A stretch of DNA of 64,000 nucleotides, from positions 29,476,063-29,540,062 of the forward strand of contig CM020619.1 in the NCBI GenBank assembly GCA_009829735.1, in the 5' to 3' direction. The notes below the pieces were generated by a model. That model saw nothing but the letters and a program-made list of their open reading frames with translations, made no database searches and was not told the origin of the DNA. This DNA comes from Pyropia yezoensis. Lineage: Eukaryota; Rhodophyta; Bangiophyceae; Bangiales; Bangiaceae. The translations under genes and the position numbers were made by a program. Shown here in pieces: positions 54,280 to 64,000 of the stretch (the first letter of the stretch is position 1; the number at the start of each line of letters is the position of its first letter).

Positions 54280-55051
54280 CATACGCACGTTTCAGGTTCA
54301 TCATGCCCAGCAACAATGCCGCATGCCTCTTGGTGCTGTGTTCATTGGCCAAAATGGTCTGAGATACTGTCCGACACAGTGGCTGATCGTAAAGTAGTGT
54401 GACCTGTAACTGTAGTAGCACAACGTGTCCGTCTCTCAGCTCATCTGCTCATCTCTGGCGATATCGGCCCGTTGTAATCAACTCTGCTGTCCAAGACGCA
54501 CATGACAGGAGATATTGGACCAAGGTAGCACTTTGACACTATGTGTGCGAAATACATTTTTGGTTGTCATCAAATGTAATTTTTGAATTTGTGCCAAGCT
54601 GGACTTCCCAAGCATCTCGGAGGTGGGGAGCGTCAACACATGCTGTCTACACAAGAGCAGAGCGTGTGCATGTTCCACAAACACAACCGGGCGAGGTCCA
54701 CGGCTATTCCATGTCCGTGTGAGACATCGTCCGACATACTGTCCGAGACATTGGCTGACCGTAAAAATGAGTGCCTGTTCGCTGCGGGAGCATTTGATGG
54801 CCGTGCGTGAGCGTATGTGCTCATCTCGGGCGCTGTGCCCCTGTTTTGAAGAAAGTTGATGAGCAAGCCACGCATGACGTAGGATATTGGACCAAGTCTC
54901 GTAATCTCACTCCAAACACAATCCGTGCGAAGTACAGTTACGGTTCTCATCATACGCATGTTTCAGGTTCATCATGCCCAGCAACAATGCCGCATGCCTC
55001 TTGGTGCTGTGGTCATTGGCCAAAATGGTCTGAGATACTGTCCGACACAGT

Positions 55052-55570
55052 TGTCAAGCGTACCACTTTTGGTTAAGCGTACGAGTATTGAGTGGATTTA
55101 AAGATAAGCGAACGTTTACCAGCATGACGTCGACTGCGAGCAACCAACTTTGTAAAACTCGCCTGAAAGAGCGTACTTTTCTCACGTATTTCTACCGGAT
55201 GATATCTGGCAAGCGTACTGTCATAGCGTGCAGCAAAATAGCGTACCCCGAGCGTACTTGGTGGCATAATGGTCAGAAGGAAGTCTTACAAGAACTTCTT
55301 CAGTACTGTGAACTCCCCAATTGATCTCAATGCAGCTTATATTTGTAAACGAAACGATGGTAATTACGCAACAGCCGCTATGATTTGCCCGACAGCGTAC
55401 CTGGCCAAAGTACGTTCGAGGATGATACTTTAGCGTACATTTGGGCGGCTGAAGTGCGCGTATGCGCACCAGGCAAATTCAGATTTTTTCAGAACGTACG
55501 CGTAGTACGCTAAACTAATACGCGCGTCATACGCTTGTTTTGAGCATGCTTCGCGACCCCTGGTTCTCAA
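55052..55570 (+). repeat. Segment B, copy 4
   Basis: Second variant type (CTTTGTAA, ATAGCGTG). It is separated from copy 3 by only one A monomer (1291-bp spacing). Confidence 0.92.
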
Positions 55571-57013
55571 CATACGCATGTTTCAGGTTTGTCATGCCCA
55601 GCAACAATGCCGCATGCCTCTTGGTGCTGTGGTCATTGGCCAAAATGGTCTGAGATACTGTCCGACACAGTGGCTGATCGTAAAGAAGTGTGGCCTGTAA
55701 CTGTAGTAGCACAACGTGTCCGTCTCTCAGCTCATCTGCTCATCTCTGGCGATATCGGCCCGTTTTAATCAACTCTGCTGTCCAAGACGCACATGACAGG
55801 AGATATTGGACCAAGGTAGCACTTTGACACTATGTGTGCGAAATACATTTTTGGTTGTCATCAAATGCAATTTTTGAATTTGTGCCAAGCTGGACTTCCC
55901 AAGCATCTCGGAGGTGGGGAGCGTCAACACATGCTGTCTACACAAGAGCAGAGCGTGTGCATGTGCCACAAACACAACCGGGCGAGGTCCACGGCTATTC
56001 CATGTCCGTGTGAGACATCGTCCGACATACTGTCCGAGACATTGGCTGACCATAAAAATGAGTGCCTGTTCGCTGCGGGAGCATTTGATGGCCGTGCGTG
56101 AGCGTATGTGCTCATCTCGGGGGCTGTGCCCCTGTTTTGAAGAAAGTTGATGAGCAAGCCACGCATGACGTAGGATATTGGACCAAGTCTCGTAATCTCA
56201 CTCCAAACACAATCCGTGCGAAGTACAGTTACGGTTCTCATCATACGCATGTTTCAGGTTCATCATGCCCAGCAACAATGCCGCATGCCTCTTGGTGCTG
56301 TGGTCATTGGCCAAAATGGTCTGAGATACTGTCCGACACAGTGGCTGATCGTAAAGTAGTGTGACCTGTCACTGTAGTAGCACAACGTGTCCGTCTCTCA
56401 GCTCATCTGCTCATCTCTGGCGATATCGGCCCGTTGTAATCAACTCTGCCGTCCAAGACGCACATGACAGGAGATATTGGACCAAGGTAGCACTTTGACA
56501 CTATGTGTGCGAAATACATTTTTGGTTGTCATCAAATGTAATTTTTGAATTTGTGCCAAGCTGGACTTCCCAAGCATCTCGGAGGTGGGGAGCGTCAACA
56601 CATGCTGTCTACACAAGAGCAGAGCGTGTGCATGTGCCACAAACACAACCGGGCGAGGTCCACGGCTATTCCATGTCCGTGTGAGACATCGTCCGACATA
56701 CTGTCCGAGACATTGGCTGACCATAAAAATGAGTGCCTGTTCGCTGCGGGAGCATTTGATAGCCGTGCGTGAGCGTACGTGCTCATCTCGGGGGCTGTGC
56801 CCCTGTTTTGAAGAAAGTTGATGAGCAAGCCACGCATGACGTAGGATATTGGACCAAGTCTCGTAATCTCACTCCAAACACAATCCGTGCGAAGTACAGT
56901 TACGGTTCTCATCATACGCATGTTTCAGGTTCATCATGCCCAGCAACAATGCCGCATGCCTCTTGGTGCTGTGGTCATTGGCCAAAATGGTCTGAGATAC
57001 TGTCCGACACAGT

Positions 57014-57532
57014 TGTCAAGCGTACCACTTTTGGTTAAGCGTACGAGTATTGAGTGGATTTAAAGATAAGCGAACGTTTACCAGCATGACGTCGACTGCG
57101 AGCAACCAACTTTCTAAAACTCGCCTGAAAGAGCGTACTTTTCTCACGTATTTCTACCGGATGATATCTGGCAAGCGTACTGTCATAACGTGCAGCAAAA
57201 TAGCGTACCCCGAGCGTACTTGGTGGCATAATGGTCAGAAGGAAGTCTTACAAGAACTTCTTCAGTACTGTGAACTCCCCAATTGATCTCAATGCAGCTG
57301 ATATTTGTAAACGAAACGATGGTAATTACGCAACAGCCGCTATGATTTGCCCGACAGCGTACCTGGCCAAAGTACGTTCGAGGATGATACTTTAGCGTAC
57401 ATTTGGGCGGCTGAAGTGCGCGTATGCGCACCAGGCAAATTCAGATTTTTTCAGAACGTACGCGTAGTACGCTAAACTAATACGCGCGTCATACGCTTGT
57501 TTTGAGCATGCTTCGCGACCCCTGGTTCTCAA
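57014..57532 (+). repeat. Segment B, copy 5
   Basis: First variant type (CTTTCTAA, ATAACGTG), 1962 bp after copy 4. It belongs to the 3253-bp higher-order unit. Confidence 0.92.
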
Positions 57533-58304
57533 CATACGCACGTTTCAGGTTCATCATGCCCAGCAACAATGCCGCATGCCTCTTGGTGCTGTGTTCATTG
57601 GCCAAAATGGTCTGAGATACTGTCCGACACAGTGGCTGATCGTAAAGTAGTGTGACCTGTAACTGTAGTAGCACAACGTGTCCGTCTCTCAGCTCATCTG
57701 CTCATCTCTGGCGATATCGGCCCGTTGTAATCAACTCTGCTGTCCAAGACGCACATGACAGGAGATATTGGACCAAGGTAGCACTTTGACACTATGTGTG
57801 CGAAATACATTTTTGGTTGTCATCAAATGTAATTTTTGAATTTGTGCCAAGCTGGACTTCCCAAGCATCTCGGAGGTGGGGAGCGTCAACACATGCTGTC
57901 TACACAAGAGCAGAGCGTGTGCATGTTCCACAAACACAACCGGGCGAGGTCCACGGCTATTCCATGTCCGTGTGAGACATCGTCCGACATACTGTCCGAG
58001 ACATTGGCTGACCGTAAAAATGAGTGCCTGTTCGCTGCGGGAGCATTTGATGGCCGTGCGTGAGCGTATGTGCTCATCTCGGGGGCTGTGCCCCTGTTTT
58101 GAAGAAAGTTGATGAGCAAGCCACGCATGACGTAGGATATTGGACCAAGTCTCGTAATCTCACTCCAAACACAATCCGTGCGAAGTACAGTTACGGTTCT
58201 CATCATACGCATGTTTCAGGTTCATCATGCCCAGCAACAATGCCGCATGCCTCTTGGTGCTGTGGTCATTGGCCAAAATGGTCTGAGATACTGTCCGACA
58301 CAGT

Positions 58305-58823
58305 TGTCAAGCGTACCACTTTTGGTTAAGCGTACGAGTATTGAGTGGATTTAAAGATAAGCGAACGTTTACCAGCATGACGTCGACTGCGAGCAACCAA
58401 CTTTGTAAAACTCGCCTGAAAGAGCGTACTTTTCTCACGTATTTCTACCGGATGATATCTGGCAAGCGTACTGTCATAGCGTGCAGCAAAATAGCGTACC
58501 CCGAGCGTACTTGGTGGCATAATGGTCAGAAGGAAGTCTTACAAGAACTTCTTCAGTACTGTGAACTCCCCAATTGATCTCAATGCAGCTTATATTTGTA
58601 AACGAAACGATGGTAATTACGCAACAGCCGCTATGATTTGCCCGACAGCGTACCTGGCCAAAGTACGTTCGAGGATGATACTTTAGCGTACATTTGGGCG
58701 GCTGAAGTGCGCGTATGCGCACCAGGCAAATTCAGATTTTTTCAGAACGTACGCGTAGTACGCTAAACTAATACGCGCGTCATACGCTTGTTTTGAGCAT
58801 GCTTCGCGACCCCTGGTTCTCAA
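58305..58823 (+). repeat. Segment B, copy 6
   Basis: Second variant type (CTTTGTAA, ATAGCGTG), 1291 bp after copy 5 and 3253 bp after copy 4. Confidence 0.92.
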
Positions 58824-60266
58824 CATACGCATGTTTCAGGTTTGTCATGCCCAGCAACAATGCCGCATGCCTCTTGGTGCTGTGGTCATTGGCCAAAATG
58901 GTCTGAGATACTGTCCGACACAGTGGCTGATCGTAAAGAAGTGTGGCCTGTAACTGTAGTAGCACAACGTGTCCGTCTCTCAGCTCATCTGCTCATCTCT
59001 GGCGATATCGGCCCGTTTTAATCAACTCTGCTGTCCAAGACGCACATGACAGGAGATATTGGACCAAGGTAGCACTTTGACACTATGTGTGCGAAATACA
59101 TTTTTGGTTGTCATCAAATGCAATTTTTGAATTTGTGCCAAGCTGGACTTCCCAAGCATCTCGGAGGTGGGGAGCGTCAACACATGCTGTCTACACAAGA
59201 GCAGAGCGTGTGCATGTGCCACAAACACAACCGGGCGAGGTCCACGGCTATTCCATGTCCGTGTGAGACATCGTCCGACATACTGTCCGAGACATTGGCT
59301 GACCATAAAAATGAGTGCCTGTTCGCTGCGGGAGCATTTGATGGCCGTGCGTGAGCGTATGTGCTCATCTCGGGGGCTGTGCCCCTGTTTTGAAGAAAGT
59401 TGATGAGCAAGCCACGCATGACGTAGGATATTGGACCAAGTCTCGTAATCTCACTCCAAACACAATCCGTGCGAAGTACAGTTACGGTTCTCATCATACG
59501 CATGTTTCAGGTTCATCATGCCCAGCAACAATGCCGCATGCCTCTTGGTGCTGTGGTCATTGGCCAAAATGGTCTGAGATACTGTCCGACACAGTGGCTG
59601 ATCGTAAAGTAGTGTGACCTGTCACTGTAGTAGCACAACGTGTCCGTCTCTCAGCTCATCTGCTCATCTCTGGCGATATCGGCCCGTTGTAATCAACTCT
59701 GCCGTCCAAGACGCACATGACAGGAGATATTGGACCAAGGTAGCACTTTGACACTATGTGTGCGAAATACATTTTTGGTTGTCATCAAATGTAATTTTTG
59801 AATTTGTGCCAAGCTGGACTTCCCAAGCATCTCGGAGGTGGGGAGCGTCAACACATGCTGTCTACACAAGAGCAGAGCGTGTGCATGTGCCACAAACACA
59901 ACCGGGCGAGGTCCACGGCTATTCCATGTCCGTGTGAGACATCGTCCGACATACTGTCCGAGACATTGGCTGACCATAAAAATGAGTGCCTGTTCGCTGC
60001 GGGAGCATTTGATAGCCGTGCGTGAGCGTACGTGCTCATCTCGGGGGCTGTGCCCCTGTTTTGAAGAAAGTTGATGAGCAAGCCACGCATGACGTAGGAT
60101 ATTGGACCAAGTCTCGTAATCTCACTCCAAACACAATCCGTGCGAAGTACAGTTACGGTTCTCATCATACGCATGTTTCAGGTTCATCATGCCCAGCAAC
60201 AATGCCGCATGCCTCTTGGTGCTGTGGTCATTGGCCAAAATGGTCTGAGATACTGTCCGACACAGT

Positions 60267-60785
60267 TGTCAAGCGTACCACTTTTGGTTAAGCGTACGAG
60301 TATTGAGTGGATTTAAAGATAAGCGAACGTTTACCAGCATGACGTCGACTGCGAGCAACCAACTTTCTAAAACTCGCCTGAAAGAGCGTACTTTTCTCAC
60401 GTATTTCTACCGGATGATATCTGGCAAGCGTACTGTCATAACGTGCAGCAAAATAGCGTACCCCGAGCGTACTTGGTGGCATAATGGTCAGAAGGAAGTC
60501 TTACAAGAACTTCTTCAGTACTGTGAACTCCCCAATTGATCTCAATGCAGCTGATATTTGTAAACGAAACGATGGTAATTACGCAACAGCCGCTATGATT
60601 TGCCCGACAGCGTACCTGGCCAAAGTACGTTCGAGGATGATACTTTAGCGTACATTTGGGCGGCTGAAGTGCGCGTATGCGCACCAGGCAAATTCAGATT
60701 TTTTCAGAACGTACGCGTAGTACGCTAAACTAATACGCGCGTCATACGCTTGTTTTGAGCATGCTTCGCGACCCCTGGTTCTCAA
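60267..60785 (+). repeat. Segment B, copy 7
   Basis: First variant type again, 3253 bp after copy 5. Confidence 0.92.
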
Positions 60786-61557
60786 CATACGCACGTTTCA
60801 GGTTCATCATGCCCAGCAACAATGCCGCATGCCTCTTGGTGCTGTGTTCATTGGCCAAAATGGTCTGAGATACTGTCCGACACAGTGGCTGATCGTAAAG
60901 TAGTGTGACCTGTAACTGTAGTAGCACAACGTGTCCGTCTCTCAGCTCATCTGCTCATCTCTGGCGATATCGGCCCGTTGTAATCAACTCTGCTGTCCAA
61001 GACGCACATGACAGGAGATATTGGACCAAGGTAGCACTTTGACACTATGTGTGCGAAATACATTTTTGGTTGTCATCAAATGTAATTTTTGAATTTGTGC
61101 CAAGCTGGACTTCCCAAGCATCTCGGAGGTGGGGAGCGTCAACACATGCTGTCTACACAAGAGCAGAGCGTGTGCATGTTCCACAAACACAACCGGGCGA
61201 GGTCCACGGCTATTCCATGTCCGTGTGAGACATCGTCCGACATACTGTCCGAGACATTGGCTGACCGTAAAAATGAGTGCCTGTTCGCTGCGGGAGCATT
61301 TGATGGCCGTGCGTGAGCGTATGTGCTCATCTCGGGGGCTGTGCCCCTGTTTTGAAGAAAGTTGATGAGCAAGCCACGCATGACGTAGGATATTGGACCA
61401 AGTCTCGTAATCTCACTCCAAACACAATCCGTGCGAAGTACAGTTACGGTTCTCATCATACGCATGTTTCAGGTTCATCATGCCCAGCAACAATGCCGCA
61501 TGCCTCTTGGTGCTGTGGTCATTGGCCAAAATGGTCTGAGATACTGTCCGACACAGT

Positions 61558-62076
61558 TGTCAAGCGTACCACTTTTGGTTAAGCGTACGAGTATTGAGTG
61601 GATTTAAAGATAAGCGAACGTTTACCAGCATGACGTCGACTGCGAGCAACCAACTTTGTAAAACTCGCCTGAAAGAGCGTACTTTTCTCACGTATTTCTA
61701 CCGGATGATATCTGGCAAGCGTACTGTCATAGCGTGCAGCAAAATAGCGTACCCCGAGCGTACTTGGTGGCATAATGGTCAGAAGGAAGTCTTACAAGAA
61801 CTTCTTCAGTACTGTGAACTCCCCAATTGATCTCAATGCAGCTTATATTTGTAAACGAAACGATGGTAATTACGCAACAGCCGCTATGATTTGCCCGACA
61901 GCGTACCTGGCCAAAGTACGTTCGAGGATGATACTTTAGCGTACATTTGGGCGGCTGAAGTGCGCGTATGCGCACCAGGTAAATTCAGATTTTTTCAGAA
62001 CGTACGCGTAGTACGCTAAACTAATACGCGCGTCATACGCTTGTTTTGAGCATGCTTCGCGACCCCTGGTTCTCAA
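61558..62076 (+). repeat. Segment B, copy 8 (last)
   Basis: Second variant type, 3253 bp after copy 6. It has a private base change (CAGGTAAATTC for CAGGCAAATTC) near its right end. Confidence 0.92.
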
Positions 62077-62526
62077 CATACGCATGTTTCAGGTTCATCA
62101 TGCCCAGCAACAATGCCGCATGCCTCTTGGTGCTGTGGTCATTGGCCAAAATGGTCTGAGATACTGTCCGACACAGTGGCTGATCGTAAAGTAGTGTGAC
62201 CTGTAACTGTAGTAGCACAACGTGTCCGTCTCTCAGCTCATCTGCTCATCTCTGGCGATATCGGCCCGTTGTAATCAACTCTGCTGTCCAAGACGCACAT
62301 GACAGGAGATATTGGACCAAGGTAGCACTTTGACACTATGTGTGCGAAATACATTTTTGGTTGTCATCAAATGCAATTTTTGAATTTGTGCCAAGCTGGA
62401 CTTCCCAAGCATCTCGGAGGTGGGGAGCGTCAACACATGCTGTCTACACAAGAGCAGAGCGTGTGCATGTGCCACAAACACAACCGGGCGAGGTCCACGG
62501 CTATTCCATGTCCGTGTGAGACATCG

Positions 62527-64000
62527 ATGTGAGGCGGCGGAGGAGGGTCGGCGAGTGAGAGGGGGATGGTTGTCGCTGTATAAAAACAGCGCACGCGGCG
62601 GGGCAGGCGCTGCCTTCTCGCGCGGGCCGTGCGAGCACCGTGAGGCGGGGTGAGGTAGGTGCACACGGCGGGGCCTGCGAGGCGGGGCGGGGCGGGTGCA
62701 CAGGGCGGGCACCGCGAGGCGGAGCTGGCATGGCGCCCTCGGCGCGCGAGCCGCCGGCGGGTGCAGTAAGGCTGTGTCGGACGGTTACGAGATCCGTCCT
62801 TACTCAAATACAACTGCTCGCAGCCTGTCACGTGGCACACTTGAGCGCATCTGACGGTCAGGCCATACAGGCTTTGACATGGGTACGCAGGGGTACATAG
62901 CCATTTATGGGATGCCAATCGTGGGTCGGGGGGGGTGATCCTAGCGAAACGTGTCCCCGACCCACGTCACGGACCCACATTCGAGTTGCTGATACTCTCT
63001 AGTGCCGCGCACAACCGCCCCTTATGGCCTCTGTGGCGTGGTGCTAAAATTGGAGACACGAAAAACTCACCAATTTTCTTCTTGGCCAGTTACTGGGCTC
63101 CACGTCTCATTGAAAAGACAGTGTAAAGAAACCCAGGATGCACACCTTAACAAGGCGTGGGGGGCTCGCGCGGGGGCGGACAGATGGGGATAGCCCAGGT
63201 GACAAGACTGTGACAGGAGAGGACTATTCGAAACCCACCTGAGGCCAACTTGTTTTCCAACAGTCGAGAATATTTTTGATACTTCTTGTCATTTTTCTCG
63301 GTGGTCGAGGTCATGTGGTGAAAGTGTTCTCCCGAGGATTCTATAGGCTGATACCCGAAGACCTTGCTGCGCTGCGGGCCATGCGTTAACAGATGCGGCC
63401 AGGATCGGTCGAGAGCTCGGCACCAGGTCCCCACGTTAACAGAGAGGTCAGATTCTATTGGCCGGCTGAATCTGGAATCTCGTATGTCCATGGCACCTGA
63501 GCCCACGTGCCACTAGCCAGTCTGGGATAAATGTCGACCATTCTCTTTGACATTCAAGGTGCTCGCGTGCTCCAAGACATGCACGACATACGTGCTTGTA
63601 GAGGAGGCCGAGGGGAGCAAGAGGTTTTTTTTTCTTCTGAGCACGTCTGTTCTCGCGGAGCTACGAGTGAGAAAAGCCAAGGCGACTGTCAGGAAAGTGC
63701 TGGTGATGTCGACCAGCTCATGGAGCCAATGGAGACACCTGGTCTGCGATCAATCTGGCCCAGCGGTGCACTGTGAGCAAGTCAATCATGCTGAGTGTTG
63801 GCCAACGACGAACATGGGGCCGCCTGGGTGCTGTTCATAGCAGAGAAAAACACTCTCTGCAGTAGAGAAAAAAGCACAACGCAGAGGATGTCCACGCCTA
63901 GGTGCTTGGCCAAAAAGTGGACAATATATATCTCCGTCTTCTCGTAGTGGTTTCTATGTCCAGGTCATGTGTGCTTCTCTTGCTCTGGCGTTGGAAGTAG
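62527..64000. other. Right flank of the array; no supported gene
   Basis: A GC-rich part with GCGAGGCGGGG repeats (62640-62735) follows the array end, with a TATA-like GTATAAAAAC at 62577. The segment 63047-63166 is the second copy of a dispersed repeat. Positions 63427-63465 (CAGGTCCCCACGTTAACAG and a nearby TTCTATTGG) resemble 14043-14085. A frame at 63547-63840 has no recognisable domain. Confidence 0.45.
63047..63166 (+). repeat. Dispersed repeat, copy 2 (pair with 18243-18365)
   Basis: Shares with the first copy the blocks CCAATTTTCT, CTCCACG, TGAAAAGA, CAGTGTAA and CCCAGGATGCACACCTTAAC, in the same order and orientation. Confidence 0.7.

Larger units (their letters stand above)
54541..61046 (+). 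repeat. Two complete 3253-bp higher-order repeat units
   Basis: Positions 54541-57793 and 57794-61046 are nearly identical units of A-B-A-A-B, with the two B variants in the same order. A third unit starts at 61047 and is cut at 62526. The few differences I noticed include a C/G change at 54831 versus the matching base near 58084. To the left, 50617-52578 and 52579-54540 are two copies of a simpler 1962-bp unit (A-A-B). Confidence 0.9.
40063..62526 (+). repeat. Satellite array, 671-bp monomer, about 22.5 kb
   Basis: A fixed anchor (ATGTGTGCGAAATACATTTT) recurs 26 times in the same orientation: at 40524, 41195, 41866, 42633, 43304, 43974 and so on to 62338. The basic period is 671 bp. The monomer contains two related halves of about 330 bp. 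One has ACTGTCCGACACAGTGGCTG, CTCATCTGCTCATCTCTGG and GATATTGGACCAAGG. The other has ACTGTCCGAGACATTGGCTG, TGTGCTCATCTCGGG and GATATTGGACCAAGT. The array begins mid-monomer at TGGCTGACCGTAAAAATGAG and stops mid-monomer at GTGTGAGACATCG. Composition is near 50 percent GC, well below the surroundings. The small open frames repeated in every unit are by-products of the repeat and are not called genes. Confidence 0.97.

Noticed and set aside
40524-62400. Small frames (60-110 codons) repeated in every satellite unit
   Set aside because: They exist on both strands and overlap each other, and they are broken by one-base losses without consequence; they follow from the repeat and are not a gene family.
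40063-62526. CRISPR array
   Set aside because: The repeats are hundreds of bases long with no short repeat-spacer pattern, and the sequence is eukaryotic in character.
1-64000. Telomere repeats or tRNA/rRNA genes
   Set aside because: I saw no telomere-like short tandem repeat, no rRNA segment and no convincing tRNA cloverleaf, though a tRNA scan was not possible.

Overview
The window looks like a GC-rich nuclear chromosome segment of a eukaryote, most likely an alga. Most of it is very GC-rich, with CCG/GGC and poly-C/poly-G tracts. Genes are sparse and appear intron-poor, with CT-rich leaders. Typical eukaryotic DNA transposons (PIF/Harbinger, hAT, mariner-like, Helitron-like) are present, and there are no operons or bacterial signals. 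A bangiophyte red alga (Porphyra/Pyropia type) would fit, but no marker gene proves this.

Left part (1-22 kb). After a low-complexity GC block come two paralogous genes for secreted cysteine-rich repeat proteins: five 39-residue repeats at 2678-3340 and three at 14870-15298. Their flanks are also duplicated. Between them lie a 649-bp PIF/Harbinger-type miniature element (3975-4623), an hAT-type miniature element with a perfect 8-bp target duplication (4630-5279), a large unrecognised gene (ends 9085), an SRPBCC-domain gene (9592-10119), another miniature inverted-repeat element (12551-13183) and a remnant of an FAD-dependent monooxygenase (about 13560-14004). At 15665-16650 there is a lone, diverged relative of the large satellite further right. 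It runs into a broken PIF1-family helicase remnant (16612-16906). A second large unrecognised gene lies on the minus strand (20080-22173).

Middle part (22-40 kb). A roughly 6.9-kb PIF/Harbinger element (22329-29255) has a plus-strand Myb/SANT-like gene and a convergent minus-strand transposase gene that looks incomplete. Its left terminal repeat is split by a 639-bp Helitron-like insertion (22344-22982). The miniature element at 3975-4623 is an internal-deletion derivative of this element, joined at a 5-bp microhomology. Further right are low-complexity GC blocks, a 119-bp near-palindromic mariner/Stowaway-like element, a gene for a probable multi-pass membrane protein (ends 36960) and a second hAT miniature copy with an 8-bp duplication.

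Right part (40-62.5 kb). About 22.5 kb is one satellite array. The 671-bp monomer (A) is itself a diverged dimer. From 49837 onward a 519-bp segment (B), dense in AGCGTAC, is interleaved, which gives higher-order periods of 1962, 1291 and 3253 bp. The array ends abruptly at about 62526. The final 1.5 kb holds no convincing gene. The genes form no evident pathway; the region reads as repeat-rich, possibly heterochromatic DNA with a few isolated host genes.
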